A stretch of DNA of 7,913 bases from assembly GCA_021815535.1 (NCBI GenBank), contig JAKAGL010000103.1, positions 1 to 7,913 on the forward strand, written 5' to 3'. Under the pieces are notes generated by a model, which was not told the DNA's origin, ran no database searches, and worked only from the letters and a program-made list of their open reading frames with translations. Shown here piece by piece: positions 1 to 6,368 of the stretch. The translations under genes were made by a program, and so were the position numbers. Position 1 is the first letter of the stretch. Each line of letters begins with the position of its first letter. Source of the DNA: a bacterium (GTDB lineage: Bacteria > Nitrospinota_A > UBA7883 > JACRGQ01).

Positions 1-1
1 C

Positions 2-781
2 GGCATCCAGCCGTATCTGGTGTCCACCGCGCTGGTGCTCATTCTGGCCCAGCGTTTGCTCCGCCGCCTTTGCACCAAGTGCAAGGAAGAAGTCACCGAT
101 ATTCCACACCAAACGCTGCTGGAGGCCGGGTTCACCAAAGAGGAATTGTCTACCGCCAAAATATACCGCGGCGCCGGCTGTCCTGCCTGCACCAAGGGTT
201 ATAAGGGGCGCGTCGGCAACTTTGAACTGATGGAATGCACCGAGGGGCTGAAGATAGCCATCACCGCGCGCGTTCCCGAAGACCAGCTCCGCAAGATCGC
301 CATCAAGGAAGGGATGTTGACGCTGCGCCGCGACGGGTTGAACAAGGTCATTGAAGGGGTCACCACGCTGGAAGAGGTGATTGCCAACACGGTATTGACC
401 AAAGAGGCGCTTCCCGCCTACCTGCTGAACCCGGATGAACTGGTTTTTGAAGACGGCGACCTGATTATCCGCGAGGGAAACACCGACAAGAATTTCTACC
501 AGCTGTTGCAGGGATCCCTGGCCATCACGAAAGCCGGAAAGATGGTTGGCGAAATCTCGCAACCGGGGGAATATTTCGGCGAGATGTCCGCTCTGATGAA
601 CCAGCCCCGCACCGCAACCGTCCGTTCCAAGGGAAAGAGTATCGTGAAAGTGTTCCCCGGCGACAAGCTGCGCGAGACCATCGATAATTATCCGGATATC
701 GCCTTTACCATCATCAAGTCGCTTATGGTACGGGTCAACGAGGCCGACAAACGGCTTGCCCGCGCTGAAAAACCGGCGTGA
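2..781 (+). CDS. pilB: Type IV pilus / type II secretion assembly ATPase (PilB/GspE family), C-terminal part, fused to a cyclic-nucleotide-binding domain; 5'-truncated by the window edge
   Basis: The reading frame is open from base 2, and the residues before the GTG at 20 (GIQPYL) continue the family consensus, so that GTG is internal and the true start lies upstream. Numbering from it, the visible part begins with the end of the motor domain (LAQRLLRRLC, 9-18). It then has a zinc-type tetracysteine pair, C18-x2-C21 and C54-x2-C57, followed by GYKGRVGNFELM (60-71) and the family's C-terminal helices ending near TTLEEV. These motors sit at the inner membrane and hydrolyse ATP to extend pilins or pseudopilins. 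The Walker A/B motifs are outside the window. Residues about 135-250 are an added cNMP-binding fold. Its phosphate-binding cassette FGEMSALMNQPRTA (186-199) keeps the Glu (E188) and Arg (R197) that contact the ribose and phosphate. PilB is preferred over GspE but not proven. The next gene starts 158 nt downstream. Confidence 0.88.
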   Translation, partial: GIQPYLVSTALVLILAQRLLRRLCTKCKEEVTDIPHQTLLEAGFTKEELSTAKIYRGAGCPACTKGYKGRVGNFELMECTEGLKIAITARVPEDQLRKIAIKEGMLTLRRDGLNKVIEGVTTLEEVIANTVLTKEALPAYLLNPDELVFEDGDLIIREGNTDKNFYQLLQGSLAITKAGKMVGEISQPGEYFGEMSALMNQPRTATVRSKGKSIVKVFPGDKLRETIDNYPDIAFTIIKSLMVRVNEADKRLARAEKPA

Positions 782-845
782 TATTTTTCGGATAAGGATG
801 CATGGCATGAACCTGTCGCCCGGCATGGAAAGCATATTCGCCGCG

Positions 846-875
846 GTCATCCCCTTCTTATCGTTTCGGGATGAC
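846..875. repeat. Inverted repeat, 8-bp arms, in the gap after the pilus ATPase gene
   Basis: GTCATCCC (846-853) and GGGATGAC (868-875) are perfect reverse complements separated by 14 nt. A run of eight T residues (890-897) follows, but only after a further 14 nt, so this is not a textbook intrinsic terminator. It could be a weak terminator for the upstream gene or a protein-binding site upstream of the TolC operon. Confidence 0.4.
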
Positions 876-882
876 GTACCGT

Positions 883-913
883 TTGAACCTTTTTTTTCTT
901 GTGCGCGTCTAAT
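883..913 (+). promoter_or_regulatory. Weak sigma-70-like promoter candidate for the TolC operon
   Basis: TTGAAC (883-888, 4 of 6 to the -35 consensus) and TCTAAT (908-913, 5 of 6 to the -10 consensus) are separated by 19 bp, longer than the preferred 16-18 bp. The T tract lies in the spacer. Transcription would begin near 920, about 20 nt before the ATG at 940. No sigma-54 -24/-12 element with correct GG-N10-GC spacing was found in this gap. Tentative. Confidence 0.25.
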
Positions 914-923
914 AAGCCGCACA
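900..923. repeat. Small inverted repeat just upstream of the tolC-like ribosome binding site
   Basis: TGTGCG (900-905) and CGCACA (918-923) are perfect 6-bp arms around a 12-nt centre. The site ends 4 nt before the AAGGA Shine-Dalgarno sequence (928-932) and overlaps the candidate -10 box, a typical place for an operator. Arms this short can arise by chance. Confidence 0.3.
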
Positions 924-939
924 TATTAAGGAATAAAGC

Positions 940-2508
940 ATGAGACCATTCAGAACTTCAAGTATTGGATTGATCGCCCTCGCGTTGGCCCTGCATCCGG
1001 TCTACGCGGTGGCTGCCGAGTCGGATGCGGCGGGGGGAAAACCGCTGGGATTGCGGCAAAGTATCGAGCAGGCGTTGGCCAACAATCTTGACATCATCGT
1101 GCAAAAGACGAAGCCCGTTGCCAGTGAGCAGGATTATATTGCCGCCGACGCCCAATTCGATCCTTCCCTGTTCGCCAACCTCTCGTACGGGCGCACCGAA
1201 AGCCCCAGCGCCTCGCCATATGCCATCCCCGCGGTGGGTGACACCAAAACGACGACGGCATCGTTGGGTGTGCAACAGAAATTTTCATACGGCACCAGCT
1301 ACAAGCTGTCTTTGGACAGCACGAAGGCGGATTCCAATTCGTTGGTGTCAACGCTCAATCCTTATTACACCAGCAACCTTGATCTGGCGGTCACCCAGCC
1401 GCTGTTGAAGAACTTCGGGAAGGATTCAAATACCTACCAGATCATCTTGGCAAAAAATGCCAAGGGGGTGTCGGATGCCGATTTTGCCCTCAAGGTAATC
1501 GACGTAGTTACCAAAACTGAACAGACGTATTGGGATGTGGTTGCGGCAGAACGCGATCTGGCCGTCCAGAAAGAGGCCCTGGCCTGGGCGAAGGACTTCA
1601 AGCAGCAAGTAGATACGAAGGTTAAGGTAGGCGTGTTGGCGCCGATAGAAACGGCGGCGGCGGAGGCCCAAGTGGCATCGCAGGAAGAAATTCTGATAAA
1701 AAGCCGCCTTGCCATCAGGAACGCGCAAGACAGTCTTAAGGCGCTCATCAACAGCAAAGAACTACCCTTGGGCGGTGACGATGGCATCAGCCCCACAGAT
1801 GAACCGGTGTACCGGGAAGTTTCGCTCAACATGCAAAACCTGCGGGAAACCGCGTACGACAAGCGCCCGGATTATCACCAGGCGCTTCTCGCGCTTGATA
1901 GCAAGCTGACTGAGCGGGCGTACAACGAAAATCAGGTCCTTCCCACGCTTAATCTCGTTGCGGAAGTAAAACTGCACAGCCTTCGCGGTGAGCCACAAAC
2001 GGTAACTCTCAGCGGCCAATCCCTCACAAGCAATCTGGGGGGAAGCCAAACCGATTCATTGGGCGACGCCGCTGGGGGGAAGTATTACGATTATTCGGTG
2101 GGGATGCAATTTGAATATCCCCTGTTCAACCGTGCGGCGAAAAGCCGCGTAGTGAAAAGCCAGGTGGAGTCGGATGCGGCGCGCACGTCGTTGGCCGTCA
2201 TGCGTCAGACGATAGACCTGCAGGTGCTTGCCGCGGCCCGGAACGTTGAAGCGGCCAGCCAGACCATTGAAGCCACCCGTCTTTCCCGCGTACTGGCCGA
2301 AAAGAAACTGGCCGCGGAATCCCGCAAGTTCGAGGTGGGGACATCAACATCCTTCACCGTTCTGCAATACCAAAAAGACCTTGCGGCCGCCAAAAGCGCC
2401 GAGATGAAGGCGGCGACCGATTATCAAAAGGCGCTGGCGCAACTTGACCAAGCGGCGGGCACAATTCTGGAGAAGAACAACATAACGTTGACGATGCAGG
2501 GGCAGTGA
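940..2508 (+). CDS. TolC-family outer-membrane efflux channel protein
   Basis: This 522-residue protein has the usual TolC-family length. It begins with a Sec signal peptide (hydrophobic stretch about 9-23, likely cleavage near VYA or VAA at 21-26). Two outer-membrane-efflux repeats follow, about 34-275 and 300-510. Family landmarks include TQPLLKNFG (152-160), the helix beginning KVGVLAPIETAAAEAQ (229-244), KRPDY (308-312), the second-repeat strand FEYPLFNRAAKSR (391-403) and the long terminal helix from FEVGTSTSFTVLQYQ (464-478). Such proteins trimerise into a channel through the outer membrane and periplasm, and partner with an adaptor and an inner-membrane pump or type I secretion ABC transporter. 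Neither partner is encoded in this window, so the exported substrate is unknown. The start is supported by AAGGA at 928-932, 7 nt before the ATG. Its stop overlaps the next gene's start by 4 nt, so the two are co-transcribed. Confidence 0.93.
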   Translation: MRPFRTSSIGLIALALALHPVYAVAAESDAAGGKPLGLRQSIEQALANNLDIIVQKTKPVASEQDYIAADAQFDPSLFANLSYGRTESPSASPYAIPAVGDTKTTTASLGVQQKFSYGTSYKLSLDSTKADSNSLVSTLNPYYTSNLDLAVTQPLLKNFGKDSNTYQIILAKNAKGVSDADFALKVIDVVTKTEQTYWDVVAAERDLAVQKEALAWAKDFKQQVDTKVKVGVLAPIETAAAEAQVASQEEILIKSRLAIRNAQDSLKALINSKELPLGGDDGISPTDEPVYREVSLNMQNLRETAYDKRPDYHQALLALDSKLTERAYNENQVLPTLNLVAEVKLHSLRGEPQTVTLSGQSLTSNLGGSQTDSLGDAAGGKYYDYSVGMQFEYPLFNRAAKSRVVKSQVESDAARTSLAVMRQTIDLQVLAAARNVEAASQTIEATRLSRVLAEKKLAAESRKFEVGTSTSFTVLQYQKDLAAAKSAEMKAATDYQKALAQLDQAAGTILEKNNITLTMQGQ

Positions 2509-3863
2509 GCGGCCACGGCGTACTGATCTATGAAAAAAGCCTGCATCGGGCGGCGGCGCTGCGCGCCATAGCCGAGGAAGCCGGATTTTCCTGCCGTGCC
2601 GCCTTTTACCGCGCCGAAGCCGAAGCGGCGGCACGGACCGGCGGTTTCTCCATTCTCGTCGCCGGGTTTGATACGTTCCCCCTTTCACCCGTGCTCGAAA
2701 CGATGCGGACCGCAGTGTCGGCTCCCGCCGGGGAAATCGATAAAGTCGAAGCCCTTTTCCGCAAGTATGACATTGCCGGCCCGGTACTTACCTATCCATA
2801 CGAACCTGCGGCAACCGCTTTGGCGCTCAGGCGGATGGCGGAATCTGCTGCAAAAAAGGTTTTCCCTTCCGCTGGGCCAGCCGCCATCCCCTCGATCATC
2901 GGCGTATCCGATGCGGTGCGCGAAATGAAGCAGCTCATTCTGAAAGCGGCCAATGCTTCGAGTACCGTCCTGATATTGGGGGAAACCGGTACTGGCAAGG
3001 AACTGGCCGCCCGCGCACTGCACGAATCGGGATCGCGTAACAAAGGCCCCTTTGTGGCTGTGAACTGCGCCGCCATTCCCGAAACGCTTATCGAAAGCGA
3101 GCTGTTTGGCCATGAAAAGGGATCGTTCACCGGCGCGTATGAACGGAAGGCCGGTAAGTTCGAAGCGGCGCACAAAGGAACCATTTTTTTGGACGAGATC
3201 GGCGAACTTCCTCCCGCCATGCAGGTAAAATTGCTGCGTGTGCTGGAAAGCGGCGTCTTTAACCGCGTGGGGGGGAACGCGTCCGTCACCGTGGATGCCC
3301 GGGTTGTGTGCGCCACCAACCGCGATGTTTTTGAAATGGCGCGCACCGGCTCGTTCCGCCGCGATCTTTTGTACCGCATCAACGTGATCGCCATCACTCT
3401 ACCGCCATTGCGGGAGCGGCCAGAGGATATTCCACCGCTCGCGGCACACTTTCTGAAAAAATATGCGTTGCAGGCGGGAAAGAATATTATCGGATTTTCC
3501 CCGGCGGCCGAAGCGGCGCTCATGGCGCATTACTGGCCGGGAAATATCCGCCAGCTTGAAAATGCGGTGGAACGGGCGGTGTTGCACTGCACTGGCGGCC
3601 TTATCGAAACCGTCATGCTTGATCCCGATACACGGGCCGGGGTTTCCATTGCCGGCGGGCCCGGCATGGAAGAGCTGCTCGATCTTGATTACTTCGCCAT
3701 GAAGGAGCGGGTGCTCGATCATTTTGAACGGGAATGGATCGCCGGCCTGTTGCGGCGGCATGGCGGCCAAATCCTGAAAGTGTGCGAAATAAGCGGCATG
3801 GACCGGAAAACGCTCTACCGCAAAATGAAACGGTACGGGCTGGACAAAAAGGACTTTAAATAG
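2505..3863 (+). CDS. Sigma-54-dependent transcriptional activator (NtrC-type) with a degenerate receiver-like N-terminus and Fis-type DNA-binding domain
   Basis: The 452-residue protein has the bacterial enhancer-binding architecture. Residues about 4-112 look like a receiver fold but lack the usual acidic pair after strand 1 (VLIYEKS, 6-12) and the conserved Lys of receivers (YPYEP, 97-101); D56 is the only possible phospho-acceptor. The AAA+ domain (about 131-360) has Walker A GETGTGKE (159-166), the sigma-54 contact loop as GSFTGA (206-211), Walker B GTIFLDE (225-231), the arginine-finger segment FRRDLLYR (284-291) and sensor II WPGNIRQLEN (344-353). A Fis-type helix-turn-helix occupies about 413-447. 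It should use ATP to open sigma-54 promoters. The GTG start overlaps the upstream TGA as GTGA. The only purine run nearby (AGGGG, 2498-2502) is 2 nt away, too close, so translation probably relies on coupling. No sensor kinase gene is in the window. Family assignment is firm; the phosphorylation status is inference. Confidence 0.95.
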   Translation: MSGHGVLIYEKSLHRAAALRAIAEEAGFSCRAAFYRAEAEAAARTGGFSILVAGFDTFPLSPVLETMRTAVSAPAGEIDKVEALFRKYDIAGPVLTYPYEPAATALALRRMAESAAKKVFPSAGPAAIPSIIGVSDAVREMKQLILKAANASSTVLILGETGTGKELAARALHESGSRNKGPFVAVNCAAIPETLIESELFGHEKGSFTGAYERKAGKFEAAHKGTIFLDEIGELPPAMQVKLLRVLESGVFNRVGGNASVTVDARVVCATNRDVFEMARTGSFRRDLLYRINVIAITLPPLRERPEDIPPLAAHFLKKYALQAGKNIIGFSPAAEAALMAHYWPGNIRQLENAVERAVLHCTGGLIETVMLDPDTRAGVSIAGGPGMEELLDLDYFAMKERVLDHFEREWIAGLLRRHGGQILKVCEISGMDRKTLYRKMKRYGLDKKDFK

Positions 3864-3864
3864 G

Positions 3865-5049
3865 ATGTCGCGGCTGTTCATTCCTGCCGTGCATGTGCCA
3901 CACGGCCGCGAGGTATTCAAACCGTTGCCGTACCGCGCCTCGCAATTCCGCCGGGTGCTGAAAACCTACGCCGAGCGGGCGCTGTTGCAATGCGTACCGG
4001 AAGACGCCATTGTTCTCGCCGCATCACCGGAGACGGGATACCTCCGTTTTTTAATGGATAATGGAATGGGAACGGAGCGGATCATCCTTTGCCCCGGCGC
4101 GGGGGGCAACCTGGCAGCGGATATTCTCGATTCGGGGATTGCGGGCCAGTTAAACATTGGGGATGCTCCCAACTTTTATATCCATCTTGAAGAGGAATGG
4201 GAGATCGCAAAGGCGCTGGGCGCCCAGCACCTGGTGATGCATCCCGCCCTTACCCGGATGTTCAATACCGTCTATTTTTTGCGGCGGCTTGAAGAGGACA
4301 TGGACATACCTGCATCGCCCCGCGTACAGGTACGCAGTTCCCGGTTCGCCGCGCCAGTGCGGGAATTGCTTCAGGAGCACGGAAAACTTTTCGTGCGCGG
4401 CAATGAAAGCTGCGGTGGCACACAGGCCTTCACGGTGGAACATGAAGATGAGATCGCGGCTGTTGTCCGCATCATCGGCCGCAACAGGACGATTACCCGC
4501 TATTTCGTTTCTCCTTATCTTGTGATTGATGAAAGTTGGAACGTGCAGTATACGATTGGGACGGACGGTGCGCCCAAGCTGTTCGGCGCCAGCCGCCAGA
4601 TCATGAAAGGAACCGCCCACAAAGGGAATGAAGGGGGGGCGGGTATTCCGGAAGCGGTGGCCTCCGTGGCGGAAACAACGGCGCGGCGGCTTGCATCAAT
4701 GGGGGCACGGGGGATCATCGGCATTGATTTCATCAGTACCGGAGCCGCTACCTTCATAGCCGAGATCAACGCGCGGGAAAATACCAGCACGCCGGTTATC
4801 GCCGCCGCGCAAAAGGCGGGGGCGCACTACTGGCGCTCGTTCAAAATTCCGGTCGCCCGCGGTTTCACGTTCGCCGCGTTCACCGACCTCTGCGGTAAGG
4901 AAAATCTGTTCAACATGGCGGCGGGCCGGGGCCTGCTCCCTTTCCATCTCACCGCGTCGTCCCTCACCGGGTGGCTGGATGTGGCGGCTTTCGGCGGAAG
5001 TCCCGAAGACGTGGCCGCGCTTGAATCGCTTGTACAGCCTGCGGAGTGA
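3865..5049 (+). CDS. ATP-grasp family ligase-like protein, substrate unknown
   Basis: The 394-residue soluble protein has no signal peptide. Its C-terminal two thirds fits an ATP-grasp fold. A Gly-rich nucleotide loop follows a basic strand, VRGNESCGGTQAF (177-189). Near the end are the metal/ATP ligands: D288 in RGIIGIDF (282-289) and the E-x-N-x-R signature E300, N302, R304 in AEINARENTSTP. The N-terminal part contains ILCPGAGGNLAAD (74-86), a Gly-rich turn like those of the Rossmann-type pre-ATP-grasp domain. ATP-grasp enzymes activate a carboxylate as an acyl phosphate and join it to an amine or thiol, so a peptide- or amide-forming ligase is likely. Peptide ligases with a pre-ATP-grasp domain are one candidate family. 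The start is one base after the activator's stop; AAGGA at 3849-3853 gives an 11-nt spacing, somewhat long. Same operon as the TolC and activator genes. Fold confidence is good; the reaction is inferred. Confidence 0.75.
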   Translation: MSRLFIPAVHVPHGREVFKPLPYRASQFRRVLKTYAERALLQCVPEDAIVLAASPETGYLRFLMDNGMGTERIILCPGAGGNLAADILDSGIAGQLNIGDAPNFYIHLEEEWEIAKALGAQHLVMHPALTRMFNTVYFLRRLEEDMDIPASPRVQVRSSRFAAPVRELLQEHGKLFVRGNESCGGTQAFTVEHEDEIAAVVRIIGRNRTITRYFVSPYLVIDESWNVQYTIGTDGAPKLFGASRQIMKGTAHKGNEGGAGIPEAVASVAETTARRLASMGARGIIGIDFISTGAATFIAEINARENTSTPVIAAAQKAGAHYWRSFKIPVARGFTFAAFTDLCGKENLFNMAAGRGLLPFHLTASSLTGWLDVAAFGGSPEDVAALESLVQPAE

Positions 5050-5067
5050 CCTCTTCCGGACAGGTCA
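5047..5067. repeat. Inverted repeat spanning the two convergent stop codons
   Basis: TGACCT (5047-5052) and AGGTCA (5062-5067) are perfect reverse complements around 9 nt. The first arm contains the TGA of the ATP-grasp gene and the second contains, on the reverse strand, the TGA of the convergent gene. There is no T tract on either side. It could be a weak bidirectional hairpin, but 6-bp arms are not strong evidence. Confidence 0.3.
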
Positions 5068-6141
5068 GCGGTTGAAGGGATCCTGCTGGTCATAGACCAC
5101 CATGTAATCGAGCGGAGGGCAGTCGCCCGCGCTGGCCTTGGGCAAAAGGAACTGTTCGGCAATTCTCAGCCATTGCACGTCGGGTTGCAGTTCCCTCAAT
5201 TTTCCATCCGGGGGCGGCGAGGAGTGCTCATTCCTTTCGTAGACTACATGAAATACCGCCACACCGTAATCATCCGTTTCGTGTATGAGGTAGTTCTTCC
5301 TGAAGTCCTTTACCTTCTGGTTTTTTTCGACAAGCTGAATGTGTTCGCGCGGGACCTTGATGAGGCAGTATTTGCTGATGGCGTCTTCGTACAGCTTGGT
5401 CAGGGTGCGCGCCTCCGAACTGTTGACGTAGAGGGTTGTGAGGCTGTCCATCTGGCTCAGAAGCTGGCAGGCCACGGTGCTTGCGGTGCGCCGCCCCGAT
5501 ACAGTGTGGTGGAACGAATAATATTCAAAGAGTTTCTCCACCATCTCTTCGGCGTAACGCTCCCCCTTCTCGTAAAGGTCTTTCGAAATATAGCGAAGTT
5601 GTTTGCCCAGCGCCTCGGCGGCGAAATCTATCAGCCAGTCGATGCGCACATGGAAGTGCGAAAGGACATAGCGTACCCGCTTGCGGCTTGCGGCGTCCTG
5701 CTGGATGAGCAGCGCGTAATCCACCGGCAACAGGCTTTTAAGCAGATCGTAAAACTTCGCGTGTTCGTAATGCTTTTGTATTTTCAACAGGTCTGGCGCC
5801 ACGCGCGGGGCGCTGAGGACCATTTCAGGCATGTTTTCCTTCACCACCTTGTTGCTGTCGAAATAGCGGATGTATTTTTTAAGCTCCGGCGGCATTGAAG
5901 CTTCGGTGAACAAAACTATGAATCCGTTGTTCAACTCGCTCTCCAATTCCGTCACTTTGGAACGCGGTTTGAGCTGGCGTTTTTCCACAAACTTGTATTC
6001 CACCCCCGCGTTGAGGTGGTTTTGATAACTGTCAAGAAGGCCGTATTGAAAAAGAGCGTAGTCCAATTCATTACGCAAAGTTTTATAAATTGAGCGGCGC
6101 AGCTTTTCGTTTCTGCTCAACTCGTATTCTGTATGTTTCAT
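5065..6141 (-). CDS. Conserved-looking hypothetical protein, soluble, function unknown
   Basis: I do not recognise this 358-residue protein. It has no signal peptide and no membrane segment. It is strongly charged and rich in Tyr, Lys, Glu and Leu, and looks mostly helical, especially residues 1-45 and 120-260. Visible segments include a possible beta strand GFIVLFTE (73-80), SHFHVRIDWLID (161-172), FHHTVSGRRTAS (210-221) and a C-terminal part with VAVFHVVYERN (294-304) and LDYMVVYDQQDP (344-355). No catalytic signature I know is evident. The start codon is supported by AAAGGG four bases upstream (complement of 6146-6151). This strand is chosen because its protein has balanced, globular composition, whereas the long opposite frame is Val/His/Arg/Phe-rich like an antisense shadow. 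It converges on the ATP-grasp gene with 15 nt between stops and is divergent from the porin, with which it may share control. Confidence 0.8.
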   Translation of the reverse strand: MKHTEYELSRNEKLRRSIYKTLRNELDYALFQYGLLDSYQNHLNAGVEYKFVEKRQLKPRSKVTELESELNNGFIVLFTEASMPPELKKYIRYFDSNKVVKENMPEMVLSAPRVAPDLLKIQKHYEHAKFYDLLKSLLPVDYALLIQQDAASRKRVRYVLSHFHVRIDWLIDFAAEALGKQLRYISKDLYEKGERYAEEMVEKLFEYYSFHHTVSGRRTASTVACQLLSQMDSLTTLYVNSSEARTLTKLYEDAISKYCLIKVPREHIQLVEKNQKVKDFRKNYLIHETDDYGVAVFHVVYERNEHSSPPPDGKLRELQPDVQWLRIAEQFLLPKASAGDCPPLDYMVVYDQQDPFNR

Positions 6142-6207
6142 TGCGCCCTTTGCTTTAATTGACTCATGACCCGCATGGCCGCATTAACTGCTTAATAAAT
6201 AACAGAT

Positions 6208-6226
6208 TATTGAGCCGCGCTCAATA
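6208..6226. promoter_or_regulatory. Perfect 8-bp-arm palindrome, probable operator in the divergent intergenic region
   Basis: TATTGAGC (6208-6215) and GCTCAATA (6219-6226) are exact reverse complements around a 3-bp centre. The site is 67 bp from the reverse-strand gene's start and about 140 bp from the porin start. It contains a T-N11-A core (6211-6223), as in LysR-type sites, and would also suit a MarR/TetR-type dimer. It resembles FNR/CRP half-sites, but the TTGA-TCAA gap is 7 rather than 6. Its nature as a binding site is inferred from symmetry and position. Confidence 0.5.
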
Positions 6227-6314
6227 CCCGATGGGATAGAATGACGCCGTCGCCGTTCTTTTAACCAATTTGTAATGTAATGCACATGTACGCGTAATAT
6301 TCCGCGGTTAAAGT

Positions 6315-6330
6315 TGGCGTCAGTTTTGGA
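6315..6330 (+). promoter_or_regulatory. Possible sigma-54-like (-24/-12) promoter for the porin
   Basis: TGGC at 6315-6318 matches the -24 element and TTGGA at 6326-6330 resembles the -12 element TTGCA, with exactly 10 nt between the GG and the GG that replaces the usual GC. The -12 C is therefore substituted, and three of the four bases after TGG differ from consensus except C. Transcription would start near 6341, giving a leader of about 28 nt with GGGAG at 6354-6358. The imperfect -12 element makes this tentative. Confidence 0.25.
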
Positions 6331-6368
6331 TGAGTAATAACCCTTTATAGATTGGGAGATAGAGAGAG

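Noticed and set aside
796..822. TGGCAT-containing stretch resembling a sigma-54 element before the TolC operon
   Set aside because: GG to GC spacing is 12 nt, so it does not fit a -24/-12 promoter.
2792..3523. Long reverse-strand open frame of 243 codons inside the activator gene
   Set aside because: It lies wholly opposite the AAA+ domain, whose motifs are unmistakable on the forward strand; Ser/Arg/Pro-rich shadow.
5173..5898. Long forward-strand open frame of 241 codons opposite the unknown reverse gene
   Set aside because: Its product is full of Val, His, Arg and Phe with no domain logic, typical of the antisense of a real gene; the reverse frame is longer and has a good ribosome binding site.
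6176..6191. Sigma-54-like TGG...TGC in the divergent region
   Set aside because: The GG and GC are 11 nt apart instead of the required 10.
6208..6226. Reading the palindrome as an FNR/CRP-family site
   Set aside because: TTGA and TCAA are separated by 7 nt rather than 6, and the bases flanking the gap do not match FNR; kept as an operator of unknown type.
6270..6300. TTGTAA/TAATAT pair as a porin promoter
   Set aside because: The spacer is 19 bp and the match is modest in an AT-rich region; not strong enough to list as a feature.
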